64,000 bases of DNA, taken from assembly GCF_964030925.1 (NCBI RefSeq), contig NZ_OZ034992.1:1736001-1800000 (forward strand). The letters are read 5' to 3'. This DNA is from Spiroplasma_E sp902809815. Lineage in GTDB: Bacteria > Bacillota_I > Bacilli_A > Mycoplasmatales > VBWQ01. Within the stretch, counting starts at the first letter, position 1. Each line of letters begins with the position of its first letter. The notes below the pieces were generated by a model. That model searched no databases and was not told the origin of the DNA. It saw only the letters and a list, made by a program, of their open reading frames with translations. Below, piece after piece: positions 21,423-31,583 of the stretch. Position numbers and translations under genes: made by a program.

Positions 21423-21726
21423 GATAAAGTAAACAAAGATTATAAAAGTACAACCTCTTCAAATCAAATTTGATCAATGGACACTAAACAAATAAATACT
21501 AAAGAAGGATGATTATATCTTTTTGTAATTATTGATTTTTATTCAAATAATGTTGTTAGTTATAATATTGCTCCTAATAAATCATATCAGGATTTAATTC
21601 TTCCTGCTCTTGAAAAAATCAACAAACAATTTTCTTGAAATCAAGTAAAAAATGTTATTTTACATTCAGATAACGCCAACGAATTTTATTGTCAGGATAT
21701 CACAAAATGAGCAGAGGATAAACAAA

Positions 21727-22883
21727 GGACATATTCCGTAATTAAATTTAATTAATTGTCAATAAAATTGTTTTAAAACTATTTAGTGTTATTGAATATA
21801 GAAATAAATATTTTTTGAAAAAATAGTTTAAAAAATGAGTTTACATTTTAAACAAAAAATTGTTAATAATATTTTTATATTAACTCGATAAAAATTTAAA
21901 TTTTAAAAAAATATTTTTAATATTTTTTTTATTTTAATGGTTTTATTTTATTAAAAATTTCACAAAGTAAGTTAAATCTTAAGTACATAAGTCTAAATTT
22001 AGATTTTCTACATTTATTTACTAAAATTTTGAATCTTTTCAATCAAGCAAAGACATGTTCAATTTTAATTCTAATTTTAGATACAATCTTATTGTATTTT
22101 CTTTCTTGTTTAGTTAATTTTTTATTTTTAGTTCTTTTAATTGGTATTATTATATTTTTATAAATATTTTGTATACCTTGATATCCTAAATCACCAATAA
22201 TTATTGTTTTTTCTGAAAATTCAAGATTTGAATTTTTTAATATTTGAAAATCATGCACTTTACCATTATCAGCAAAAATATCAACAATTTTTTTATTAAA
22301 AAAATCATATACAATTTGAAATTTTATAGAATACATTCAACTTTTACCAGAAAAATATTCTAACTGTAGTTTTTTTTAGTTGGTCTTTCAATTTCAATCT
22401 CAGTTGAATCAATTAAATAAAATTGAAATTCATTTGAATTTTCTTGTTTTTTATCAATTTTTAATTTATATCTTTCTTTTAAAAATTGGTAATCTTTGTG
22501 GTTACTAAGTTTATTTTCTACTCAAGTAATATTTCGAAAACAACTTGATGGGCTCATTTTAGATTTAATACTCATTTGAAAAAAAGTATAATATTCTTTT
22601 CAGTATAATAAAGTCATCATTAATCTTTCTTCTACTGAAAGTTTATTTTTTCGACCTTTATTTTTTTCTAATTTTTCTATTTCAATTAATTTTTCTAACA
22701 TTTCATTAAAATGAAAACGTTTTATACCAAAATATCTGTAAAATTCTTCATTTTTTAATTTTTTTAAATTTTCAAAAATCATTTTTATCAACACTTTTCT
22801 AAATTTATTGTTAATAACAAAATTATAAAATAAATTTTAAAATTATTAATTGACTTTTAAAAAATTTAATTACGGAATATGTC
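21727..22883 (-). mobile_element. IS-A copy 3, intact
   Basis: A complete 1157-bp element with GGACATATTCC and, inverted, GGAATATGTC ends, inserted into the IS-B fragment. The neighbouring intact IS-B copy shows the empty site, from which a 3-bp AAA duplication can be inferred. Confidence 0.9.
21929..22782 (-). CDS. IS-A transposase made by -1 frameshifting
   Basis: Frame 0 starts MIFENLKKLKNEEFYRYFG and runs to STEIEIGRPTKKNYS and a stop. The second frame begins upstream of MYSIKFQIVYDFFNK and runs to FNKIKPLK. At ACT AAA AAA AAC (about 22370-22379) the heptamer A AAA AAC allows a -1 shift, giving PTKKKLQLEYFSGKSW and a 284-residue product. Catalytic residues are D in YLIDSTEIE, D in IIGDLGYQG and E in IKIEHVFAWLK, as in the IS5 superfamily. 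Both halves are undamaged here, so this copy is a candidate active transposase. Confidence 0.82.
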
Positions 22884-23109
22884 TAAATAATTTTAAGCAA
22901 AAAACAACCTTATGATATTGGTGGTAATGTATTATCTGAAAACTGATTTTCTCATTTATCTCAAGAATGACTACCTAAAGGATCAAATCAATATTTATCC
23001 ATCAATGAAGCTATAAATGATGTAAATCAATATGTTATGTTTTATAATTATGAAAGAATACATTCTAAATTTCTAAAACCACCAATTTTACAAATTAAAA
23101 TTTAGAATT

Positions 23110-23913
23110 TTATATCAAAAATGGTCCAGTAATTAAGGGCCAACCACCGTTAGGATCTAATGATTTTCATATTTCATTATTAGTAAACAATAAATTAACA
23201 TTAGAATTATTAATTAAAAATTCAATAACTTCATTATCAAATTCACCATATTTGATAAAACGTTTGGCAGCATATTCGAAAGCACATTCAATAGGTGTTT
23301 TTCCTTTTTTATTTTTATTATTAATTAATTCTTTATTAATTGATAATAAATATTTTAAAATATCAATTTGACCATTATTTGCAGCAATATGAAAAAGATT
23401 ACTCTCATTATCAATTATTTCTTCTAAACTAATAATATTAGTTAATAATTTTATACCTTTGATATTTCCTTCTTCAATTAATTTTTTTGCTAATGCAAAA
23501 CTTAATTTACTTTTAAATAAAATTGAATTATTAACTTTAAATAAATTTACTAATTGTTCCTTTTCATCATTCATAATAAGAAAATTAGCACATTTATAAC
23601 TAATATTAATATCATATTTATTTACTATTATATTTTCTAATTCTTCTAAAAGCAATTCTATCTTTTTTAATTCTGAAGAATCTTTTAAACTATCTCCATC
23701 TTTTTCATATTCATAGTTAATTAATCTTTCTTTTATTATTTCAAGATTATCTTGTAATTTTAATTTTATCTCTTCTATAATTTTAAAACTTTCTAGTTCT
23801 TTAAAAGATTCATCAATAAGTTGATAAGTATTAATTTTTTCTTGAAATAATTTTTTTACATTTTTAATAAATATCTCTATATCTAAATTATTAATATTTT
23901 CTATAGATATCAT
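23110..23913 (-). CDS. Ankyrin-repeat protein, C-terminus replaced by IS-B
   Basis: A 267-residue frame starting MISIENINNLDIEIFIKN behind AAGGAGAAAATGAAAG. Residues 1-110 are helical and charged. From about residue 115 there are ankyrin repeats, clearest in SNLFHIAANNGQIDILKYLL and NKKGKTPIECAFEYAAKRF. After W249 (UGA at 23167) the native sequence ends at the IS-B end (23148), and the last residues GGWPLITGPFLI are read from IS DNA. No signal peptide is seen. Ankyrin proteins in Spiroplasma and other symbionts are often host-directed, but that is inference. The truncated gene may be non-functional. Confidence 0.7.
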
Positions 23914-24134
23914 CTTTCATTTTCTCCTTTTTATTCAAATCAAAAGTAAAACTTAATAAACATAAAAGAAACTAATATAGATAAAATATCCATATTAGTA
24001 CTAAACATTTATTAAAAAATGAATTAATAATATCATAAAGGTTTTCTAACTTTATATAATTTTAAAAAATATATAAAAAACTAAATTTTATTATATAAAA
24101 AATAAAACCAAAAAAATCAAAATTACTATGTCAT

Positions 24135-24180
24135 AAAAATAGAATTTACTATTAATAGCAAATTCTATTTTTATTTTTTT
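24135..24180. terminator. Hairpin terminator
   Basis: A 13-bp stem AAAAATAGAATTT / AAATTCTATTTTT with a 12-nt loop followed by a long T-run. It lies between the ankyrin gene's upstream region and the decayed M60 gene. The rest of 23914-24134 shows no gene. Confidence 0.75.
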
Positions 24181-24189
24181 TAACTTATA

Positions 24190-24829
24190 TTATTTTTTAA
24201 TTAGTTTATCATCACTATTAAATTAATAATTGCTCGATATTGTGTTAAGTCCTGTCCCATTCCTTCTAATAATATACTATTTGCAAAATTTAATTTCACT
24301 GGAATTTGATATTTATACTTCTTGCACTGGTTGATAACTTCGCAATTCATGTTCAACAATAGTATCATCATCATAATGACCATCAAAGATATTATTTCAA
24401 ATCTCTTTTGTTAACTTTGGATATTTACTTACAATGTTTTCAGTATCTTCATCAGCTTTAATTCCTCATTTAGCAAAGAATGGAATTAGATTTCGATTAG
24501 CTATTTTTGAAGTCATTTGAATAAAAAATTGTTTTTTTAATTCATTATCAGTTGGTAATAACTTATTATCTAATAATCGACAAGTTTGATTTAAAGTTGA
24601 ATAAAATCATTTTCCAAAGGCCTGATCTAATTGTCAAAACATACCTATTTTAACAAAAAGTGATTGTTTATCAAAATTTTTATCAGCATTTGAATTTAAA
24701 ATAAATTCTTTAATATCTTTATCAGCATGTGATTTAATTAAGTTATTTTGAAATCCAAATTCTCTTTCAACTCAAAGCGCACTAATATTTACTGTAACTA
24801 TAATAAAAATACCATAAAAAATATTTATC
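24190..24829 (-). pseudogene. Decayed M60 (enhancin-like) metallopeptidase C-terminal part
   Basis: From about 24800 down the frame reads VNISALWVEREFGFQNN, GMFWQLDQAFGKWFYSTLNQ, IANRNLIPFFAKWGIKADED and HELRSYQPVQEV, then stops at 24313. This matches the C-terminal helical part of M60/enhancin-type peptidases (MFWQL and LIPFFxxWGI are typical). The zinc-binding HExxH part is missing and no start is visible. Other frames continue as KYQIPVKLNFANSILLEG and FNSDDKLIKK to 24190, so at least two frameshifts and a stop have accumulated. M60 enzymes act on glycosylated host proteins. Confidence 0.65.
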
Positions 24830-24939
24830 AATAATTGTATTAAAAAATACAATTTTATTTAAAATTGTCAACATATAAAAAAGAGAAAACATAAAAATGC
24901 TTTACTCTTTCCAAAATTTTCTTGCTTTAATATTTTTAA

Positions 24940-25305
24940 TTAAACAAAAGTAATTAATACCATTGGTGCATTATCACCAGTTCTATTATCTACTTTAATT
25001 AACTTTGTATATCCACCTTTACGGTCTTTATATCTTTCAGCAATATTACCAAATAATGTTGGAATAACACCATCCTTTGGATGCTCTTTAGTTGTAATTT
25101 TACGCAATTTAGCAATTGCCATTCTTCTTGAATGCAAATCACCACGTTTAGCTAACGTTACTAAAGGTTCAATAAATGTTTGTAATCTTTTTGCTCTTTT
25201 TTCTAACAAAACTAATTTTCCATGAACAATTAATTCACTTGCTAAATTACGGATTTCAGCATCTACTTTAGCACTATTTCTTCCGATATCGTTAATATAT
25301 GACAT
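24940..25305 (-). CDS. rplQ: 50S ribosomal protein L17
   Basis: The 121-residue protein has the conserved N-terminal RNLASELIVHGKLVLLEKRA and KRLQTFIEPLVTLAKRGD helices and the C-terminal RYKDRKGGYTKLIKVDNRTG loop. L17 sits near the tunnel exit of the large subunit. The usual MxRHRxxxKLGRxxSHR start is reduced here to MSYINDIGRNSAKVDAEIRN, which is unusual. It is the last gene of the ribosomal operon, 18 nt after rpoA; no strong terminator follows. Confidence 0.95.
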   Translation of the reverse strand: MSYINDIGRNSAKVDAEIRNLASELIVHGKLVLLEKRAKRLQTFIEPLVTLAKRGDLHSRRMAIAKLRKITTKEHPKDGVIPTLFGNIAERYKDRKGGYTKLIKVDNRTGDNAPMVLITFV

Positions 25306-25323
25306 TTTTTCTTATCCTCCTTC

Positions 25324-26292
25324 TTAGTTTTTAATAGAAAACTCTAAATTATGTTTTGATACACAATCTTCAATTTCTTTAATTGATTTTGAACCTAAAT
25401 GTTTAATTTGTTTAATTTCATCTAAACTTTTAGTTACAATATCACCCAAAGTTTTATAACCATCACGTTTTAAACAATTGTATGAACGAACAGTTAAATT
25501 CAATTCTTCTAAGGCTTTGTTTAAATCATTATTTTCTTGCTCATTAGTAATTGAAATAACTTCAAAGTTTTTAACATTATCATCTAAATTAACAAAAAAC
25601 TCAATATGACTCATTAAAATTTTAGCTGCCATTGCAATAGCTGATGCTGCTTTAACTGAACCATTAGTTTGTACACCAAGAATTAATTTTTCATATTCAA
25701 TACCCTTTAATGTTTTAGTTACAGGTTCAATTTTATAATCAACTTTTTCAACAGGTGAAAAGTTTGAATCAATAGCAATAATGCCTGAACTATTAGCAAT
25801 TTCTTTTTTATTTTCCTCAAATGAAGAATAACCACGAGATTTCTTTACCATTAATTCCATTTCAAAAAGAACATTTCTTGAAGTTGTTCGAGCAATAATT
25901 AATTCTGGATTAACTACTCTAACATCAGTTGGACAAATAATATCTCCGGCAGTAATATCTTGTTCACCAGTAATACTAATTTTTAAATTAGCAATTTTTT
26001 CGTCCTTTTGAATATCACCATCAAAAGCTAAAACTAAGTTCTTAACATTTAAAATTATTTCAGAAACATTTTCAATTACACCTTTAACTGCAGTAAATTC
26101 ATGAGATACACCACTTATTCTAATTGCATATACAGAAATACCTGGTACTGAAGATAATAATGTTCTTCTTAAGGCATTAGCTAAAGTTGTTCCATAACCA
26201 CGTTCTAATTGACTCACAATAAATTCACTGTAATTAATAGCACTATTTTCACTGTTTAAACTAAATTTTGGTTTTAAAAATTGTTGTTCCAT
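25324..26292 (-). CDS. rpoA: RNA polymerase alpha subunit
   Basis: At 322 residues this is a full-length alpha. The N-terminal domain has GYGTTLANALRRTLLSSVPG, the dimerisation motif, and ends near residue 230. The C-terminal domain has ELNLTVRSYNCLKRDGYKTL and HLGSKSIKEIEDCV, the helix-hairpin-helix that contacts UP elements and regulators; the usual RT.NCLK is SYNCLK here. The gene lies between rpsK and rplQ as in most Firmicutes. Confidence 0.97.
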   Translation of the reverse strand: MEQQFLKPKFSLNSENSAINYSEFIVSQLERGYGTTLANALRRTLLSSVPGISVYAIRISGVSHEFTAVKGVIENVSEIILNVKNLVLAFDGDIQKDEKIANLKISITGEQDITAGDIICPTDVRVVNPELIIARTTSRNVLFEMELMVKKSRGYSSFEENKKEIANSSGIIAIDSNFSPVEKVDYKIEPVTKTLKGIEYEKLILGVQTNGSVKAASAIAMAAKILMSHIEFFVNLDDNVKNFEVISITNEQENNDLNKALEELNLTVRSYNCLKRDGYKTLGDIVTKSLDEIKQIKHLGSKSIKEIEDCVSKHNLEFSIKN

Positions 26293-26310
26293 GTTTTATT
26301 TTCACCTACT

Positions 26311-26703
26311 TTATTTTCTTGGTTTTTTTGGTGGACGACAACCATTATGAGGGATTGGTGTCACATCATTTAAATCTTTGATTTCAAAACCTACTGCTTG
26401 TAAACTACGAATTGATGGTTCTCTTCCTGGTCCTGTTCCATTAACAAAAACACTTAAAATTTTAACTCCGTGTTCCATAGCAGTTTTACCTGCAGCTTCA
26501 GCTGCTAACTGTGCTGAGTGAGGAGTTGATTTACGAGTTCCTTTGAAACCTACTGCTCCAGCACTTGATCAAGCAATAACATTACCATTAAGATCAGTAA
26601 TAGTAACAATAGTATTATTAAAACTTGCTTTAATAAATGCTTTTGCTTTAATAAAATTAGGATTAACTTTAATTTTTTTCTTTACTGTTGTTTTTATATT
26701 CAT
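26311..26703 (-). CDS. rpsK: 30S ribosomal protein S11
   Basis: The 130-residue sequence includes IKASFNNTIVTITDLNGNVI, AWSSAGAVGFKGTRKSTPHS (Trp from UGA) and VNGTGPGREPSIRSLQAVGF, ending NGCRPPKKPRK. S11 forms part of the platform near the mRNA exit. It is 18 nt after rpsM. Confidence 0.96.
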
Positions 26704-26720
26704 TATTTTTTTCCTCCTAA

Positions 26721-27119
26721 TTAACTTGCTTTTTTCTTGTTAGCAACCGTTTTACGTGGTCCCTTGCAAGTTCTTGCATTAGTTTTTGTTGATTGTCCTC
26801 TGGCTGGTAATCCTTTACGATGACGAATACCACGATAACATCCAATTTCCATTAATCTCTTAATGTTTAAAGACACTTCACGTCTTAATTCACCTTCAGT
26901 TTTATATTTCTTTTCAATTAATTGACTAATTGAACTTAATTCTTTTTCTGTTAATTCATTAATTTTTTTAGTTTCTTCAATTTTTAGTTCTTTTAATATT
27001 TCTGAAGATTTGCTGCGACCAATTCCATAAATTCTTGTTAAACCAATTACTGTATGTTGATTTCCAGGAATATTTACTTGCGCAATTCTTCGACTTGCAT
27101 TATTAGTATTTGATGTCAT
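26721..27119 (-). CDS. rpsM: 30S ribosomal protein S13
   Basis: The 132-residue protein has RIAQVNIPGNQHTVIGLTRI, YGIGRSKSSEIL and the C-terminal CYRGIRHRKGLPARGQSTKT motif, with a basic tail that reaches the tRNAs. A ten-residue polar extension (MTSNTNNAS) precedes the usual start MARIAG, which is slightly unusual. A strong GGAGG site precedes the start. Confidence 0.96.
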   Translation of the reverse strand: MTSNTNNASRRIAQVNIPGNQHTVIGLTRIYGIGRSKSSEILKELKIEETKKINELTEKELSSISQLIEKKYKTEGELRREVSLNIKRLMEIGCYRGIRHRKGLPARGQSTKTNARTCKGPRKTVANKKKAS

Positions 27120-27143
27120 ATTTATTTTTCCTCCTTAATATTT

Positions 27144-27257
27144 CTATCCTTGACGTTGCTTATGTTTAGGATTTTCACAAATGATTACATTACGTTTTTT
27201 ACGTTTGATTGGTTGACATTTGTCACAAATTTTTTTAACTGATGCTTGTACTTTCAT
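27144..27257 (-). CDS. rpmJ: 50S ribosomal protein L36
   Basis: The 37-residue protein MKVQASVKKICDKCQPIKRK ends with ENPKHKQRQG and keeps the zinc ribbon C-C-C-H (ICDKC, IICENPKH). The second of two consecutive ATG codons is chosen because it starts the conserved MKV and lies 7 nt from AGGAGG. It follows infA as is standard. Confidence 0.95.
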   Translation of the reverse strand: MKVQASVKKICDKCQPIKRKKRNVIICENPKHKQRQG

Positions 27258-27278
27258 CATTTTCCTCCTGTTAAACTA

Positions 27279-27599
27279 TTAGTTTTCTTTGTTTTCATCA
27301 TCTTTATTTATCGGTAAATGTGTAGTAGCCATTCTGTTACGAAAAGTAATTCGTCCTTCAGTTAAATTATAAGTTGATAATTCAACTTTTACATGATCAC
27401 CTTTGATAATTTTAATTTTATGTGTTTGCATACGACCAGATGGTCTTACAATAGGAGTAAAGTCATATTCATTCAACTTTACTTTAAATCTAGCATTAGG
27501 TAAGACTTCTATTACTATACCTTCACATTCAATAGTACTATCATTAGTTTTTTTTACTTTTTGAACTTTGGGTTTAACTACTTGTTTTGGTTTAGCCAT
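27279..27599 (-). CDS. infA: Translation initiation factor IF-1
   Basis: An S1-type OB fold with GIVIEVLPNARFKVKLNEY and GDHVKVELSTYNLTEGRITF gives the IF-1 core. At 106 residues it is about 30 longer than usual: a basic N-terminal extension (KPKQVVKPKVQKVKKTND) and an acidic tail (INKDDENKEN). IF-1 binds the ribosomal A site during initiation. Its ATG overlaps the map stop by 1 nt (TAATG), implying coupling. Confidence 0.94.
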   Translation of the reverse strand: MAKPKQVVKPKVQKVKKTNDSTIECEGIVIEVLPNARFKVKLNEYDFTPIVRPSGRMQTHKIKIIKGDHVKVELSTYNLTEGRITFRNRMATTHLPINKDDENKEN

Positions 27600-28381
27600 T
27601 AATTACATTCCTCATTATTTTTTTGATTTTCATTAAGTATTGTTAGTACTTCACATCCATCATTAGTTACTAGGATAGTGTGTTCAAAGTGAGCAGTTTG
27701 CTGTTTATCAGCAGCAACTACTGTTCACTTATCACTTAAAACCAGAATTTTATCAGTTGTTGTTTGAACCATTGGTTCAATACAAATTGTCATTCCTGAC
27801 TGCAATTTTATTCCAGTGTTGGGCTTACCAACATTAGGAATAGCTGGGTCTTCGTGGAGTTTTTTACCAATACCATGCCCAGTATATGATGTTGGTAAAT
27901 AAAAGCCTTCGCTTTCTACATAAGTTTGAATGGCGTTACTAATATCACCAATTCTAACTCCTGGTGCAATAATTGCTATTGCTTTATTTAATGATTCTTT
28001 AGTCACATTAATAAGTTTTGCTTGTTCTGGTGTTGGTTTCCCACCAACACACATTGTAAAGGCAGCATCTGCATGATAACCATTAACAGCAGCACCAGCA
28101 TCAATTTTCACAATATCATTCATTTTAAAAGGTCTATCATTAGGAATGCCATGAATTAATTGTTCATTAACTGAAACACAAATTGTGGCAGGAAACCCAT
28201 GATAATTTAAAAAAGAAGGTACAGCATTATTTTCTTTAATAATTTGTGCTGCCACTTTATCAAGTATTTTACCCGTTATCCCAACTTTTATTATCTTTGC
28301 TAACTCTTTATGAATAAGTGCTACAACTTGACTAGCGGCTTTGATATTTTGAATTTCACTTTGACTTTTAATGCTAACCAT
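27599..28381 (-). CDS. map: Methionine aminopeptidase type I
   Basis: The 260-residue enzyme removes initiator Met. Metal ligands are visible in DIVKIDAGAAVNGYHADAAF (Asp, Asp), TGHGIGKKLHEDPAIPN (His), TICIEPMV (Glu) and, after a UGA Trp at 27725, CQQTAHFEHTILV-type C-terminal sequence (read DKQQTAHFEHTILVTNDG; Glu). It overlaps adk by 8 nt and infA by 1 nt. Confidence 0.95.
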
Positions 28382-29039
28382 TATTTTTATTTCCTTTTAA
28401 TGATGATAAATATGATTTAATTTGTTTTTTAATATCACTATTATCTTGGTTGGCATCCACTGTTCTTAACAGTCCACGTTCTTGATAAGAATCTACCAAT
28501 GGTGCCGTTGCTACTTTGTAAGTTTTTAAACGATTGATAATTGTCTTTTCATCACTATCATCAATTCGCTTAATTAATTTTACCCCATCATTATCACAAA
28601 TACCAGTAATCTTTGGTGGTAGGAAATTAAGATTATAAATTGCTTTACATTGAGGACAAGTAACTCTTGAAGACAAACGTTTAATAACTGTTTCTTCATT
28701 AATATCTAGATACAATACCATTGAAAGCGTTTCATTCAAACTTGTTAATACTTTGTCTAATGATGCTACTTGTGAGATTGTTCTTGGATAACCATCAAGA
28801 ATAAAATTATGTTTAATATTTTTTAAAGTATTACTAATAATCTCATTTGTAATCTCATCAGGAACATATTGACCCTTATTAACATAAGTTTGAGCTTTTT
28901 TACCTACTGGTGATTGTTTTGTGATTTCATCACGAAACAAATCACCAGTTGATAAATGCATTAAATTATATTGTTCTTTCAGAAACTGTGACTGTGTTCC
29001 TTTCCCTGATCCTGGTGGACCTAAAATAATTAAATTCAT
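28374..29039 (-). CDS. adk: Adenylate kinase
   Basis: The 221-residue protein has the P-loop GPPGSGKGTQS, the AMP-binding LSTGDLFRDEI, FILDGYPRTISQ and a long LID. The LID has three cysteines and an Asp (CPQC ... CDND), the Cys-Cys-Cys-Asp zinc form of Gram-positive enzymes. It interconverts ATP + AMP and 2 ADP. Located between secY and map as in Bacillus. Confidence 0.96.
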   Translation of the reverse strand: MNLIILGPPGSGKGTQSQFLKEQYNLMHLSTGDLFRDEITKQSPVGKKAQTYVNKGQYVPDEITNEIISNTLKNIKHNFILDGYPRTISQVASLDKVLTSLNETLSMVLYLDINEETVIKRLSSRVTCPQCKAIYNLNFLPPKITGICDNDGVKLIKRIDDSDEKTIINRLKTYKVATAPLVDSYQERGLLRTVDANQDNSDIKKQIKSYLSSLKGNKNNG

Positions 29040-29048
29040 CGTTACCCC

Positions 29049-30407
29049 CTAAGACCATAAGTGTTCTTTAACATCTTTGTTGTCCTTATAATTTAAGAAT
29101 GAATGTTGAGTAATTCGTCCCTTAATTTGTTTTGTTGTATCTAATGCTACTCCAATCATAATTATTAATCCAGTTCCACCAACTGCTAATGAAGAAGGTA
29201 GATTAGTAAATTTAGAAATCAAAAATGGAGTTACTGCAACAGCAGTTAAGAAAAAGGAACCAATCGTACTTAAACGATTTAACATTCTTTTAATATAAAT
29301 TTCTGTTTCCTTTCCTGACTGAACGCCAGGAATATAAGTTCCTGATTTTTGAAAATTCTTAGCCATTTGTTCGGGATTAATTTGCACTTGTGCATATAAG
29401 AAAGTAAACATAATCGTCATTATAGCAAAAATACTAATTCCCGGCCACGACTGTAAAGATAAATAATTTCTAGCAAAATTAGCAAAACCACTATTTTGAT
29501 CAACAATTTGTGCCACTGTCATTGGAGCAGTAATTAGTGCCGAAGAAAAAATAACAGGAATTACTCCGGCTGAGTTAACTTTTAAAGGTAAATAAGAACT
29601 TTTATCACCCTTTAAAGTTAAACCACTACCAGTTTGTTGAATTGGTAAGTGTCGCTCTGATTCACTAAAGAATACAACAACAAGAATAATCAGTAGGAAG
29701 GCTGCAAAATAAAGAGCAAATTTTAAAGCCCCTTGAAAAATAACACCATTATTAGTATCTGGTCCTACTCAATACTTAAAAGTTGAAGCTAAGTTAAATG
29801 GTAAATTAGCAGCAATTCCACCAAAAATAATTAGTGAAATTCCATTACCAATACCACGATTAGTAATCTGATCAGCCATTCATAATGATAACATTGTCCC
29901 TGCTAGTAAAATAGCCGGAATTAATACATAATAGAAAACTTCTGGTCCGGCTGCTCCCGATCCCGAACTTCAATCAACACTAATAATATGTTGAGATTGT
30001 AAGCCAAAGATAGTGGCAAAACCTTGCATAATAGCAAAGGGAACAGTTAATACTCGATTCATTAACTCTAATTTTTTCTTACCTTTTTCGCCTGATTTAG
30101 CCCATCTTGTTAAAGTAGGAACAACATCAGTTGATAATAACTGCACAATAATTGATGCAGTAATGTAAGGTGAGACTCCAAGTGCAAAAACAGAAAATCT
30201 GCTAATAGCACCACCACCTAACATTGAAATTAAATTAAAGAATTCAATACCACTACTATTACTGCTACTTAAATCTTCATTCAAAGTTACTCCTGGAACT
30301 GTAATAAATGCTCCAACACGAAAGATAAATAAAATAAAAATGGTAAATAAAATTCTAATTATAACTTCTTTATACTTTTTTATTAATTCACGGGTTGTTG
30401 TAAACAC
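29049..30407 (-). CDS. secY: Protein translocase subunit SecY
   Basis: The 452-residue, ten-span channel protein begins MFTTTRELIKKYKEVIIRIL. Landmarks are the plug region FFNLISMLGGGAISRFSVFA, LGVSPYITASIIVQLL, the GIGNGISLIIFGGI motif and the cytosolic loop VQSGKETEIYIKRMLNRL. UGA Trp codons join the parts (29970). It forms SecYE(G) and works with the SecA encoded at 57715. It directly abuts rplO. Confidence 0.96.
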
Positions 30408-30851
30408 TTAGATCACCTGCGCTTTTCCTCCGGCTTGTTCAATAGCAGTAATTGCTGATTTTGAAAATTTATGAGCTTTAATTGTTTTTGGTGTTGTTAA
30501 TTTACCTTTACCAAGAACTTTAATACCATCTTTTTTACTTCTAATCAATTTTAATTGAAATAAAAGTTCAGGTGTTATTTCATGCTCTTTAATTAAATCA
30601 ATTTGTTCTAAGTTAATAATACTATAATTGGTTGTAGTAAAGTTAGTAAACCCTCGTTTTGAAATACGACGGTACAGTGGTGTTTGTCCTCCTTCAAATC
30701 CGGGTCTTGTTCCACCACCGGTACGGGCATTTTGTCCTTTTGTCCCTTTACCAGCCGTTTTACCATTTCCAGATGAAGTTCCTCTACCTAAACGTTTAAT
30801 GTCTTTACGAGAACCTGGTGTTGGTTTTAAGTTATGTAATGTTGTTTCCAT
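30408..30851 (-). CDS. rplO: 50S ribosomal protein L15
   Basis: The 147 residues contain LKPTPGSRKDIKRLGRGTSS, GNGKTAGKGTKGQNARTGGG and GFEGGQTPLYRRISKRGFTN, the Gly/Arg-rich N-terminal extension that threads into 23S rRNA. The gene follows rpsE with a 9 nt gap, so rpmD (L30), normally between them, is absent. Confidence 0.96.
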   Translation of the reverse strand: METTLHNLKPTPGSRKDIKRLGRGTSSGNGKTAGKGTKGQNARTGGGTRPGFEGGQTPLYRRISKRGFTNFTTTNYSIINLEQIDLIKEHEITPELLFQLKLIRSKKDGIKVLGKGKLTTPKTIKAHKFSKSAITAIEQAGGKAQVI

Positions 30852-30860
30852 AATCCACCT

Positions 30861-31565
30861 CTAACCATTACTACGCTTAGTAGTAAGATTTTTATTTTTT
30901 ATAAAATATTCTGCTGGTTTAACATTGCCAAGACCTGCAATTGTTGCTCTAGCTAAATTAATTTTATTTCTAGATCTAAATGCTTTTGAATAAATATTAT
31001 GAATACCAGCTAATTCTAAAATATCACGAGCAGATCCACCAGCTTTAATTCCGATTCCTTCTTTAGCTGGTTTTAATAAAATTTCACTTCCACAATATTT
31101 ACCTTTAACTTCATGAACAATAGAATTATTGTTTTTAGTTATCGTAATTGTTGTTAAATTTTTGTGAGCAGCTTCAATTGCCTTTTTAATTGCATCAGGA
31201 ACTTCATTGGCTTTAGATATACCAAAACCAACTACTCCTTTACCATTACCAATAGCAACAGCAGCAGAGAAACGCAATCTTCTTCCCCCAGTTGTTACTT
31301 TGTTAATTTTTCTGATTCAAATCACTTTTTCAATAAATTCACTTGGAGTTTTTGGTTTACGTTCAAAATTTTTACGTGGTTCACGAACTTTATTTTCTTT
31401 TTTATCGTGGCTATTTCTTGGTTGTGATGAATTAGTATGTCTAATTTTATTTTCATTACCAGCAGGATTTTTTACTTCTGCTTTAACAGAAGGTTTTGCT
31501 ACTGATTTTTGAACTTCAGTATTTTCTTTATCATCAATAATTGTTTTTTTATTTTCTAAACTCAT
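30861..31565 (-). CDS. rpsE: 30S ribosomal protein S5 with long N-terminal extension
   Basis: The standard S5 starts near residue 75 (FIEKVIWIRKINKVTTGGRR) and includes LRFSAAVAIGNGKGVVGFGI and GIGIKAGGSARDILELAGIH. Before it lie about 75 extra Lys/Glu/Asn/Pro-rich residues beginning MSLENKKTIIDDKENTEVQ, of low complexity and probably disordered. A UGA Trp at 31317 joins the parts. The upstream ATG at 31565 has an AAAGGAG site. S5 acts in decoding fidelity. Confidence 0.94.
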
Positions 31566-31583
31566 ACTTTTAATTCTCCTTTT

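Larger units (their letters stand above)
21423..23148 (+). mobile_element. IS-B copy 2, 5'-truncated and split by IS-A
   Basis: The 3' half of IS-B (from the DKVNKDYKS codons to the right end CCAACCACC at 23148) is present in two parts, 21423-21726 and 22884-23148, separated by IS-A copy 3. The 5' half including the start is absent. Joining the parts recreates GATAAACAAATAATTTTAAG as in IS-B copy 1, with AAA duplicated at the IS-A junctions. Confidence 0.85.
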
